From NCBI GenBank assembly GCA_009774345.1, contig VSNR01000229.1, forward strand, positions 1 to 5,855: DNA of 5,855 nucleotides, in the 5' to 3' direction. A model generated the notes under the pieces. That model searched no databases. It saw only the letters and a list, made by a program, of their open reading frames with translations, and was not told the origin of the DNA. A program made the position numbers and the translations under genes. Numbering within the stretch: position 1 is the stretch's first letter; every line of letters begins with the position of its first letter. Source of the stretch: Lachnospiraceae bacterium (GTDB lineage Bacteria; Bacillota; Clostridia; Lachnospirales; Lachnospiraceae). Below, one piece after another: positions 1 to 5,855 of the stretch.

Positions 1-73
1 TTTTTTCATTAGGACTAAATCGGTGGAAACCCTTAATTTTTCAATGATTTCTTCAACCTGTCACTATTATAAC
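1..73. other. Unassigned sequence abutting the broken spmA
   Basis: This AT-rich stretch replaces the expected second half of spmA. In no frame does it encode the SpmA continuation that normally follows the ATPxGL motif. On the minus strand one frame is open from about position 57 to the edge and reads VEEIIEKLRVSTDLVLMKK, preceded by a TGA stop; an ATG-AAA-AAA near the edge could begin a gene, but no ribosome binding site sits at the right distance. It could be the tip of an inserted mobile element or a few dozen bases of a repeat shared with another locus at a contig end. I recognise no insertion-sequence terminus, so the identity is open. Confidence 0.4.
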
Positions 74-427
74 TCAAAGCCCCGCCGGCGTCGCCGCCCA
101 GCCAAGTCCCAGTATATTCGCCACAAAATTTGCCGACAATGAATCCCATGCCCTATGCCCTTGGGGGATTCGTGGAAACAGGAAACGCATCAAAGGCGAG
201 ATCAGCCTTGTGAGTCCCGCGATAACTCCGGCTTCTCCCGCCACCTCCATCAACCCCGTCCAAAATGCAACAATGCCAAACATAGAGATGCCAAGCGTGA
301 CTGCCTCCTTGGAGGACTGTAACACTGCATCTGTCACCGCCTGCATATTACCCGTCACCACGCCAAAGATAATGCCAATAATGAGCATGCCGCCCCAAAT
401 ATAATTCATCATAATTCGAATCACCAT
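74..427 (-). pseudogene. spmA: Spore maturation protein A (SpmA), 3'-truncated
   Basis: SpmA is a membrane protein of the nucleoside-recognition (Gate) domain family that acts with SpmB and is linked to spore core dehydration in Bacillus. The visible 117 residues match the N-terminal part of the family: MNYIWGGM start, a hydrophobic segment at about 8-27, the KEAVTLGISMFGIVAFWTGL helix at 40-59, RFLFPRIPQGH at 81-91, and the signature GLGWAATPAGL at 107-117. Family members are about 195 residues and continue with KAM-type sequence, but here a TGA follows the Leu directly and the remaining roughly 80 residues are absent from the window. The first ATG gives MVIRIMMNYI; the family N-terminus and a GGTGAT upstream suggest that the ATG at 409 (MNYIW) may be the real start. 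No spmB is visible. The family assignment is firm. Whether the break is biological or an assembly junction is not settled. Confidence 0.82.
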
Positions 428-444
428 AAAACCACTCTTATTTC

Positions 445-472
445 ATCCTATGAAAAAATCCATAAAATATGT
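445..472 (-). promoter_or_regulatory. Possible SigE-type sporulation promoter for spmA
   Basis: On the minus strand an ACATATT element (466-472) is followed, after 13 bases, by CATAGGAT (445-452). This resembles the mother-cell SigE consensus, roughly KMATATT, 14-15 bases, CATACAMT. Transcription would begin near 438, leaving a short leader that suits the downstream ATG at 409 better than the ATG at 427. The match is imperfect in spacing and in two bases of the -10 element. It is supported mainly by its position in front of a sporulation gene. Confidence 0.35.
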
Positions 473-600
473 TATCCTACCGCTCATCTGCTGTGACAGA
501 GGTCATGGCTTTGGCAGGGCAAAGCGTTTTGGCGTGGCCTAGTGCCTTTCACCGTTACAAATAAAAAGAATTTCCAGAACGAATACCTGCCCATACCGCA

Positions 601-616
601 TTTTTTGTGATATAAT
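601..616 (+). promoter_or_regulatory. Extended -10 promoter of the ABC-F gene
   Basis: A perfect TATAAT (611-616) is preceded by TGA, giving the TGn extended -10 motif recognised by the housekeeping sigma factor. At the standard distance (588-593) only a weak -35, TGCCCA, is present, which fits an extended -10 promoter. Transcription would start near 623, about 80 bases before the ABC-F start codon. The bases between 473 and 600 show no other gene or recognisable signal. Confidence 0.6.
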
Positions 617-631
617 AGCTTTGCTGTTTTG

Positions 632-671
632 CCCGCATGCACAGGAAGCGCTGTCCCTGTCTGGATGCGGG
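632..671 (+). promoter_or_regulatory. Leader hairpin upstream of the ABC-F gene
   Basis: The arms CCCGCAT (632-638) and ATGCGGG (665-671) are perfectly complementary and enclose a second pair, ACAGG (641-645) with CCTGT (656-660), around a ten-base loop. No U-run follows, so this is not an intrinsic terminator as it stands. It lies between the predicted transcription start and the ribosome binding site, and a 14-codon open frame (637-681, MHRKRCPCLDAGMS) starts inside the 5' arm. Some ABC-F resistance genes are controlled by leader attenuation, so a regulatory role is conceivable, but the small frame has no convincing ribosome binding site. Confidence 0.35.
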
Positions 672-690
672 AATGAGTTGAAAACAAATA

Positions 691-697
691 AGGAAGG
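691..697 (+). promoter_or_regulatory. Ribosome binding site deciding the ABC-F start
   Basis: AGGAAGG ends six bases before the ATG at 704. The in-frame TTG at 698 directly abuts it and therefore has no usable spacing. This supports ATG 704 and the N-terminus MSILNVENLSHGF. Confidence 0.75.
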
Positions 698-703
698 TTG
701 AAA

Positions 704-2257
704 ATGAGTATATTAAATGTTGAAAATCTCTCACATGGTTTTGGTGACAGAACGATATTTACAAATGTATCGTTCCGGCTCCTAAAAGGGGAACATATTG
801 GTCTGGTGGGTGCAAACGGTGAGGGGAAATCCACTTTTATGAACATTATTACAGGAAAGCTCATGCCCGACGAGGGCAAAGTCGAGTGGGCCAAAAATGT
901 GCGTGTTGGCTATCTTGACCAGCACACGGTTCTTGAGAAAGGCATGTCAGTGAGGACTGTGCTCTCCTCCGCTTTTGATTTCCTATATGAGATGGAACAG
1001 CGGATGACAGAGCTCTGCGACAAGATGGGCGACGCCTCCGAAGCGGCGCTAGAGGCGTATATGGAAGAGCTTGGAACGATTCAGGAACTGCTTGACCAGC
1101 ATGACTTCTACATGATTGATGCCAAAGTTGAGGAGGTCGCCCGCGCACTTGGCATCATGGAAGTTGGTCTTGACACCGATGTTACTGATTTAAGCGGAGG
1201 GCAGCGGACGAAGATCCTGCTTGGAAAGCTGCTGCTTGAAAAGCCGGACATCCTGCTCTTGGACGAGCCGACAAACTATCTCGATGCAAACCACATCGAA
1301 TGGCTGAAACGGTATCTGCAAGAGTATGAAAATGCGTTTATTTTGATTTCGCATGACATTCCTTTCTTAAACAGCGTCATCAATATCATCTACCACATGA
1401 ATGATGGTGAACTGACGCGCTATGTCGGAGATTACGACAAGTTTCAGGAAGTCTATGCCATGAAAAAGGCACAGCTCGAAGCCGCCTACAACAGGCAGCA
1501 GAAAGAGATTGCCGATCTGAAAGACTTCGTCGCGCGCAATAAGGCACGCGTCGCAACGCGGAATATGGCAATGTCACGCCAGAAAAAACTCGATAAAATG
1601 GATGTGATCGAGCTTGCCAGCGAGAAACTCAAACCAGAATTTCACTTTAAAGAAGCGCGCACCAGCGGGCGGTATATCTTTACTGCCAAAAGTCTAGTGA
1701 TCGGCTACGATGAAGCGCTGTCCAAACCGCTTGACATCTCGATGGAGCGCGGACAGAAAATCGTACTCACCGGCGCAAACGGCATTGGCAAGACGACTCT
1801 GCTAAAAAGTATCTTAGGGTTGATTCAGCCTTTAAACGGCGGTGTGGAATTAGGAGATTATCTTGAAACCGGCTATTTTGAGCAGGAGATGGACCAGTCT
1901 GTCGCTACCACCTGCATTGAGGAAATCTGGAATGAATTTCCCTCCATGACACAGTACGAAGTGCGCTCAGCCCTCGCCAAATGCGGACTTACCACCAAGC
2001 ACATTGAGAGCAAAGTAAAAGTGTTGAGCGGCGGCGAACAGGCAAAAGTGCGCCTGTGCAAGCTTATCAACAAGCCGACAAACATCCTGCTTCTGGATGA
2101 GCCGACAAACCATTTGGATGTCGATGCCAAATCAGAACTGAAGCGGGCGCTTTCCGAATACAAAGGCAGTATCCTGATGGTATGCCACGAGCCGGAATTT
2201 TATGACAGACTTGCAACAGATGTATGGGACTGCTCGCAGTGGAGTACGCGCATCTAA
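704..2257 (+). CDS. yfmM: ABC-F family ribosome-associated ATPase (YfmM-like)
   Basis: This is a soluble duplicated ABC ATPase without membrane segments, the hallmark of the ABC-F class, whose members bind the ribosomal E site and affect translation or give antibiotic protection. Cassette 1 has Walker A GANGEGKS at 36-43, signature LSGGQ at 163-167, Walker B ILLLDE at 183-188 and H-loop His217. A charged linker follows at about 245-310, including KARVATRNMAMSRQKKLDKM. Cassette 2 has Walker A GANGIGKTT at 357-365, LSGGEQ at 441-446, ILLLDE at 461-466 and His495 in VCHEPEFY. Both catalytic glutamates are present. The length of 517 residues and the N-terminus closely match Bacillus subtilis YfmM (about 518), so it looks like a housekeeping ABC-F; drug resistance cannot be claimed. 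The start at 704 is chosen from the AGGAAGG site. It is divergent from spmA, and no terminator is seen before the next small gene. Confidence 0.93.
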   Translation: MSILNVENLSHGFGDRTIFTNVSFRLLKGEHIGLVGANGEGKSTFMNIITGKLMPDEGKVEWAKNVRVGYLDQHTVLEKGMSVRTVLSSAFDFLYEMEQRMTELCDKMGDASEAALEAYMEELGTIQELLDQHDFYMIDAKVEEVARALGIMEVGLDTDVTDLSGGQRTKILLGKLLLEKPDILLLDEPTNYLDANHIEWLKRYLQEYENAFILISHDIPFLNSVINIIYHMNDGELTRYVGDYDKFQEVYAMKKAQLEAAYNRQQKEIADLKDFVARNKARVATRNMAMSRQKKLDKMDVIELASEKLKPEFHFKEARTSGRYIFTAKSLVIGYDEALSKPLDISMERGQKIVLTGANGIGKTTLLKSILGLIQPLNGGVELGDYLETGYFEQEMDQSVATTCIEEIWNEFPSMTQYEVRSALAKCGLTTKHIESKVKVLSGGEQAKVRLCKLINKPTNILLLDEPTNHLDVDAKSELKRALSEYKGSILMVCHEPEFYDRLATDVWDCSQWSTRI

Positions 2258-2268
2258 TCCAAAAGTAC

Positions 2269-2298
2269 TTTACACCGCATTTCATTCCATGGTACACT
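2269..2298 (+). promoter_or_regulatory. Possible promoter for the small membrane protein gene
   Basis: TTTACA (2269-2274) is followed after 18 bases by TACACT (2293-2298), which is preceded by TGG and so has an extended -10 character. Transcription would begin near 2305, leaving an 80-base leader. The small gene could instead be read from the ABC-F promoter, since no terminator separates the two. The rest of 2258-2384 shows only short GTAC-centred palindromes of no clear meaning. Confidence 0.4.
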
Positions 2299-2368
2299 AT
2301 CTATAACAAACATACATGCAAAGTACACAACATCAAATACTAGAAACGATTCAAAACATACTGCTATG

Positions 2369-2376
2369 AAAGGAGG
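2369..2376 (+). promoter_or_regulatory. Strong ribosome binding site of the small membrane protein
   Basis: AAAGGAGG, a near-perfect Shine-Dalgarno sequence, lies eight bases before the ATG at 2385. It is the best ribosome binding site in the window and the main reason to accept the short gene behind it. Confidence 0.8.
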
Positions 2377-2384
2377 TATACACT

Positions 2385-2576
2385 ATGTGGGGCGGATTTA
2401 ATTCATTTAGAGATCCCACGCGCAATGCGGTTCTCACTTCCCGTTTTATGGAGGAAGACTTGAAACGCAGCGCAGGGAAGGCAATTTCAAAGTGGGAGCG
2501 CACGATGGCATATGCCGCCATGATACTGCTGACAGGAATCATCTTCGGCATTCTGGCGATGTTTAGACTTGGTTAG
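2385..2576 (+). CDS. Small single-pass membrane protein, function unknown
   Basis: I do not recognise this 63-residue protein. The first 40 residues are polar and amphipathic, beginning MWGGFNSFRDP and including the charged stretch FMEEDLKRSAGKAISKWERT. Residues 41-60 form one hydrophobic helix (MAYAAMILLTGIIFGILAMF), and the chain ends RLG. Basic residues just before the helix (Arg27, Lys28, Lys32, Lys36, Arg39) suggest that the N-terminus stays in the cytoplasm, with the helix as a C-terminal anchor. There is no signal-peptide cleavage site or cysteine. An excellent ribosome binding site and a strong terminator 10 bases after the stop codon argue that it is a real gene. It may be co-transcribed with the ABC-F gene, but nothing shows a shared function. 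Confidence 0.75.
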   Translation: MWGGFNSFRDPTRNAVLTSRFMEEDLKRSAGKAISKWERTMAYAAMILLTGIIFGILAMFRLG

Positions 2577-2586
2577 ATAAAATTAG

Positions 2587-2624
2587 AAGGCTGTCGGAAA
2601 ATGGTTTCATTTTCCGACAGCCTT
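2587..2624. terminator. Bidirectional intrinsic terminator between convergent units
   Basis: AAGGCTGTCGGAAAATG (2587-2603) and its exact reverse complement (2608-2624) form a 17-bp stem around a four-base GTTT loop. The downstream tail is GTTCTATTTAT on the plus strand and CTAATTTTAT on the minus strand, both U-rich enough for termination. It sits 10 bases after the small membrane protein gene and 29 bases after the glgB stop, so it probably ends transcripts from both sides. Confidence 0.9.
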
Positions 2625-2653
2625 GTTCTATTTATCTACAATATCAATCCTGT

Positions 2654-4561
2654 TTAAAAGGTAAAGACTGCTGACGTAAGCGGCGGCAGGGGGAATGCAA
2701 TGTGATAATCCCTCTTGTCGCACAATCCCTTCTTCGCCTTGATCAGCTTGGGAATCTTGTTGCCGTTTCCGCCAAACTTCTCCTCGTCAGAGTTGAGCAG
2801 CAGTTTGTACTGTGTATTCATCGGCACACCAACCTGAAATTCTGGATACTCGACAGGTGTCATATTGATGACAAAGAGCATATGCTGTTTGCCGTCCTTG
2901 GTTCTCCTCACGAAGCTGTAGATGCTGCGCTCTGTATCATCTGCGTTCATCCACTCAAAGCCAAGCCAGTCATTGTCAATCTCATAGAGACATGGACTCT
3001 TTCTGTATAAATGCAGCAGCTCGCTCATGTAATCGTGCATTCCTTTATTAAAAGGCTCCTCTAACAAGAACCAGTCAAGCTCTCTCGCCTCACTCCACTC
3101 GCGCTCCTGTCCAAACTCCTGTCCCATGAACAATAGCTTCTTGCCCTCATGGCCAAACATAAAGGTATAGAGATTTCTCAGGTTTGCATACTTGTCAATC
3201 TGATAGCCGGGCATCTTGTTGACCATCGAACATTTCAGATGCACTACCTCATCATGTGACAATGGCAGGATATAATTCTCCGAACTGTTGTAACTCATCG
3301 CAAAGGTCAGCCGATAATGATTGTCCTTTCTGAAATACGGATCGAGCTTCATGTACTCACAATAGTCATGCATCCATCCCATATTCCACTTAAATGAAAA
3401 TCCAAGTCCGCCGTCCTCAGGGTCTGCTGTCACCTTAGGCCAAGCTGTTGATTCCTCAGCAATGGTCAGAACACCCGGATGCGCGCCGTGGAGCACAGAG
3501 TTGAGATGCTTAAAGAACTCGATCGCATCCAGATTCTCATGTCCGCCGTACTTGTTTGGCACCCACTGTCCTGCCTGTTTCCCGTAATCTAAGTAGAGCA
3601 TTGACGCCACTGCATCCACGCGAAGCCCGTCAATATGAAACTCCCGAACCCAGAACAGTGCGTTGGCTATCAGGAAATTTCTGACCTCATTTTTGCTGTA
3701 ATTAAAGATCTTGGTTCCCCAGTCTGGATGCTCTCCAAGACGCTTGTCTGGATGCTCGTAGAGGCATGTACCGTCAAATTCGCTAAGACCATGCGCATCT
3801 CTTGGGAAGTGGGCAGGAACCCAGTCAAGAATGACACCAATGTCATTTTGGTGAAGCAGATCGATCAGATAGCGGAAATCATCCGGCGTCCCGTATCTCG
3901 ATGTCGGTGCATAGTACCCTGTCACCTGATAGCCCCAAGAGCCGTCAAATGGAAATTCCGCAATTCCCATCAGCTCGATATGTGTATAAGGCATTTCCTT
4001 TAAGTATTCTACGATTCTGTCCGCAAACTCACGGTAATTGTAAAATCCTTCTTCCGTGCCATCGGGATGCTTCATCCATGAACCAATATGGCACTCATAG
4101 ATTGCCATCGGCTCTTCGTTCATATCCTTCTTGTCCCGCTCGGCCATCCATTTCTTGTCCGCCCATGTGAAATGGTTCAGGTCATACACGCGGGAAGCAG
4201 TGCCCGGCCGCATCTCCGCATAGTTTGCATACGGGTCTGCCTTATACAGCCTTCTGCCGTCCGCAAGCACCAGCATATATTTGTACATCTGTCCCTCTTC
4301 TACATCTGCTACAAAAGTGGCATAGATGCCGCCCTCGCCAAGACGCTTCATCGGTGTTGCGCCCTCATCCCAGCCGTTAAACTCGCCGATGACAAAGACC
4401 TCTTTTGCATTTGGCGCCCACACTGCAAAGAACACGCCATCCTTGTTTCCTTTTTTACAGAAATGTGCACCTAACTTTTTGTAAATCTCATAATGTGTGC
4501 CCTGTCCAAACACGTACTGGTCTGCATCAGAGATAAACACAGTTGTTTCTTCATTGTTCAT
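2654..4561 (-). CDS. glgB: 1,4-alpha-glucan (glycogen) branching enzyme GlgB
   Basis: GlgB (GH13) cuts alpha-1,4-glucan chains and rejoins them by alpha-1,6 bonds, making glycogen branches in the cytoplasm. An N-terminal CBM48-like domain covers about 20-130, including GVFFAVWAPNAKEVFVIGEFNGW. The catalytic barrel follows from about 150, with FDGSWGYQVTGYYAP (205-219), region I DWVPAHF (246-252), nucleophile Asp316 in DGLRVDAV, acid/base Glu369 in IAEES and Asp437 in LSHDEVVH. The C-terminal beta domain runs from about 535 to 635. At 635 residues it lacks the extra N-terminal module of the 728-residue Escherichia coli enzyme, as is usual in Firmicutes. The ATG at 4561 is preceded by GGGGGAT at proper spacing. 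It begins 17 bases after the AAA+-like gene, suggesting one transcript, and ends at the shared terminator. No glgC, glgA or glgP is visible here. Confidence 0.97.
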   Translation of the reverse strand: MNNEETTVFISDADQYVFGQGTHYEIYKKLGAHFCKKGNKDGVFFAVWAPNAKEVFVIGEFNGWDEGATPMKRLGEGGIYATFVADVEEGQMYKYMLVLADGRRLYKADPYANYAEMRPGTASRVYDLNHFTWADKKWMAERDKKDMNEEPMAIYECHIGSWMKHPDGTEEGFYNYREFADRIVEYLKEMPYTHIELMGIAEFPFDGSWGYQVTGYYAPTSRYGTPDDFRYLIDLLHQNDIGVILDWVPAHFPRDAHGLSEFDGTCLYEHPDKRLGEHPDWGTKIFNYSKNEVRNFLIANALFWVREFHIDGLRVDAVASMLYLDYGKQAGQWVPNKYGGHENLDAIEFFKHLNSVLHGAHPGVLTIAEESTAWPKVTADPEDGGLGFSFKWNMGWMHDYCEYMKLDPYFRKDNHYRLTFAMSYNSSENYILPLSHDEVVHLKCSMVNKMPGYQIDKYANLRNLYTFMFGHEGKKLLFMGQEFGQEREWSEARELDWFLLEEPFNKGMHDYMSELLHLYRKSPCLYEIDNDWLGFEWMNADDTERSIYSFVRRTKDGKQHMLFVINMTPVEYPEFQVGVPMNTQYKLLLNSDEEKFGGNGNKIPKLIKAKKGLCDKRDYHIAFPLPPLTSAVFTF

Positions 4562-4578
4562 ATAAATCCCCCATTCTG

Positions 4579-5448
4579 TTACATAAAGTCCCTTTCCTTG
4601 AGAACAATCATGTCCTCGTTGTCATACCGTCTTGCGAATAGCACATCCACAAAGTTCTTGATCTTGGATTTCTTGGATTTCCAAATTGCCTCATCTATGA
4701 TGTCCCTGACCTCATCCTTTGTCACTACATGATTTCCGCTCTGCATGTTTGCTATCCTTGTGTAAAGGGCGAGTGTACCTAACTCATCAATGGAATACTC
4801 CAATGCCAAGGCATAGTTTTTGGCGTAAGCGACCAGCGCATTATTGTCCATCTCCATCAGGTCAATCCTGATATTAAAATAGTCAGCGATCATAGCCTGC
4901 TTTTCCAAAAGTTTTGTAATCTCTTTTTTCGTATCTTCCATAATGACGACAATTCCGAGATTTTCCTGATTGAGGTTCAAAGCCATTTCATACAGCTTCT
5001 CCTCACTCATACCATTTGCCTTCTCTATTATAATACCACCGTTGTTCAATTTCTCAAAGACATCTTTGATATTTCTTTGATTGATTTTTTCTCCGGTGAT
5101 CTTCGCAAGCTTTCCTGAAAAGCTCCCGTCAGATGCCTGATATTCCTTCACAAGATTTTTCGCCATCCTCACAGTGTCAAGGCCGGCGTCTCCCGTGATA
5201 ATCACATTTCCAGTATAAGCTGTGAGCGTCATATTTTCAAGAGCATGAATGATCTGTTTTTTTATTTTTTTGGTGACGGCAAAATTCTCAAACAGCGTCT
5301 GCTCCTCAGGTGTAAATTCACGCAGCTCCTCGCGCTTTGCACCTTTTGCTTCCTTCTTCGCCGTAGCGACAATCTTCTCAGACAATGAGCTTAGATCCGC
5401 TGTATTCATCTTGATTTCCTGCGTCTTTAAGGCATCCTCCATCGCCAT
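4579..5448 (-). CDS. Degenerate AAA+-like protein (C-terminal module of a larger frame)
   Basis: I know no named function for this 289-residue segment. Its layout resembles the AAA+ module of the SpoVK/CbbX group. A beta strand GNVIITGDAGLDTV (80-93) sits where Walker A should be, but Thr92 replaces the invariant Lys. NNGGIIIEKANGM (135-147) takes the Walker B position with Glu-Lys in place of Asp-Glu. LGIVVIMEDT (164-173) occupies a sensor-1 position. The C-terminal part, with LGTLALYTRIANM (223-235) and VTKDEVRDIIDEAI (242-255), looks like the helical lid. Nucleotide hydrolysis is therefore unlikely. The protein ends RRYDNEDMIVLKERDFM and has no signal peptide. ATG 5448 is only the first Met; the same frame is open upstream to 5808. 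ATG 5442 has GGAG six bases before it and is an alternative start. It precedes glgB by 17 bases. The AAA+ resemblance is judged by eye. Confidence 0.7.
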   Translation of the reverse strand: MAMEDALKTQEIKMNTADLSSLSEKIVATAKKEAKGAKREELREFTPEEQTLFENFAVTKKIKKQIIHALENMTLTAYTGNVIITGDAGLDTVRMAKNLVKEYQASDGSFSGKLAKITGEKINQRNIKDVFEKLNNGGIIIEKANGMSEEKLYEMALNLNQENLGIVVIMEDTKKEITKLLEKQAMIADYFNIRIDLMEMDNNALVAYAKNYALALEYSIDELGTLALYTRIANMQSGNHVVTKDEVRDIIDEAIWKSKKSKIKNFVDVLFARRYDNEDMIVLKERDFM

Positions 5449-5855
5449 CTCCGCAATGCTCTGTGCATCCTCGGGGTCAAGTGCCTTCTCATTATACTGA
5501 TACTGTTCACGGCGCAGGAGACCGGTATCCTCGCGGCGTCTGCTGTGTTTCTTATGCGTATGAGAATCATTCTGTACATTCGAAGCGGACTCCTCTGCGT
5601 AAGGCTTCTGCTCACTGTAGTTTTCTGCATAGCCTGCGTACTCCTCCTCATAGGACTTCTGTGTATCGTTCTGTGGCGTACTCTCTATGTACTCAGGCTC
5701 TTCTGCATACAGTTCCTGCGTGTAATCCTGCGAAGTGTAATCTGTGTCGGCAGCTGGTATTTCCTGCGAGGTGTAATCTGTGTCGGCAGCTGGTATTTCC
5801 TGCGATATCTACCCTCTGTCAGAAGCAGGTGATTCCTGAGAGGGGTAATATGGGT
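5449..5855 (-). other. In-frame upstream coding stretch with an internal TAG, cut by the window edge
   Basis: The frame of the AAA+-like protein stays open upstream of its first ATG to 5808, adding 120 residues. Nearest the ATG is a charged helical part (LLRREQYQYNEKALDPEDA). Before it lies a basic His/Arg/Lys patch (HTHKKHSRRRED), then a Tyr- and Glu-rich disordered stretch with motifs such as SYEEEYAGYAENYSE, then 12-residue repeats. A TAG at 5809-5811 interrupts the frame, and repeat-like coding sequence continues beyond it to the edge. The amino-acid content makes sense on both sides of the stop, so this is probably the N-terminal tail of one large protein that is either disrupted by a nonsense mutation or misread within the repeats. 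No start codon with a ribosome binding site is seen between 5449 and 5808. Confidence 0.6.
5731..5855 (-). repeat. 36-base tandem repeats encoding QEIPAADTDYTS
   Basis: Two copies (5731-5766 and 5767-5802) differ at a single base. A third, diverged copy occupies 5803-5838, and the first 17 bases of a fourth run to the window edge. In the minus-strand frame each unit encodes the 12 residues QEIPAADTDYTS; the diverged copy reads QESPASDRG-stop-IS. A short QDYT remnant at 5719-5730 continues the pattern toward the C-terminus. The period is a multiple of three, so copy number can change without shifting the frame. Confidence 0.88.

Noticed and set aside
70..80. CTT-TGA at the end of the spmA frame resembles the +1 frameshift site of prfB.
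   Set aside because: A +1 shift gives only Glu-Leu before a TAA, and the downstream sequence does not restore SpmA in any frame.
210..404. Plus-strand open frame opposite spmA.
   Set aside because: It is antisense to clear SpmA coding sequence, is Pro/Ser/Thr-biased without family features and has no ribosome binding site.
632..671. Leader hairpin as an intrinsic terminator.
   Set aside because: The 3' arm is followed by AATGAGTTGAAAAC rather than a U-run.
698..703. TTG at 698 as the ABC-F start, adding two residues.
   Set aside because: It directly abuts the AGGAAGG site with no spacing, whereas ATG 704 has six bases and matches the YfmM N-terminus.
484..894. Minus-strand open frame of 136 codons over the intergenic region and the ABC-F 5' end.
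   Set aside because: Half of it is antisense to the Walker A region of the ABC-F gene; it has no recognisable domain or convincing start.
3635..4474. Three overlapping plus-strand open frames of 89-128 codons opposite glgB.
   Set aside because: They are antisense to conserved GH13 catalytic regions and are explained by the codon use of glgB.
5545..5832. Hydrophobic plus-strand frame of 95 codons with repeated CVGSWYFLR.
   Set aside because: It is the antisense reading of the acidic Tyr-rich repeats; hydrophobicity arises from complementing Glu, Asp and Tyr codons, and no ribosome binding site is present.

Overview
The window looks like chromosomal DNA of a Clostridia member, most likely Lachnospiraceae. 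This rests on the gene families and Gram-positive signals: a spore maturation gene (spmA), an ABC-F protein very like Bacillus YfmM, strong AGGAGG-type ribosome binding sites, and a glycogen branching enzyme beside a degenerate AAA+-like protein of a kind I associate with Lachnospiraceae. The family-level assignment is inference.

Layout from left to right. (1) Positions 1-73 are AT-rich, not assignable, and abut a broken spmA on the minus strand (74-427). (2) A 276-base divergent intergenic region holds a possible SigE-type promoter for spmA and an extended -10 promoter plus a structured leader for the plus-strand ABC-F gene. (3) The ABC-F gene (704-2257) is intact and is followed by a 63-residue single-pass membrane protein gene with an excellent ribosome binding site (2385-2576). 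(4) A perfect 17-bp-stem hairpin (2587-2624) lies between convergent units and probably terminates both. (5) On the minus strand, glgB (2654-4561) lies 17 bases downstream of a gene for a degenerate AAA+-like protein (4579-5448). The reading frame of that gene continues upstream through a Tyr- and Glu-rich tail into 36-base tandem repeats. One repeat copy carries an in-frame TAG (5809-5811), so the gene is either broken, mis-assembled in the repeats, or restarted internally.

Functionally, the ABC-F protein would act on ribosomes. GlgB introduces alpha-1,6 branches into glycogen. The AAA+-like protein has lost the key Walker A and Walker B residues and its role is unknown; tight spacing suggests it is co-transcribed with glgB. 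No other glycogen genes, mobile-element genes, CRISPR arrays, tRNAs or rRNAs are visible. Both ends may be assembly-limited: the left end enters foreign sequence about 75 bases from the edge, and the right end stops inside tandem repeats. The most unusual items are the spmA breakpoint, the nonsense codon inside the repeat array, and the pseudo-ATPase paired with glgB. I see no evidence for a wholly new multi-gene system.
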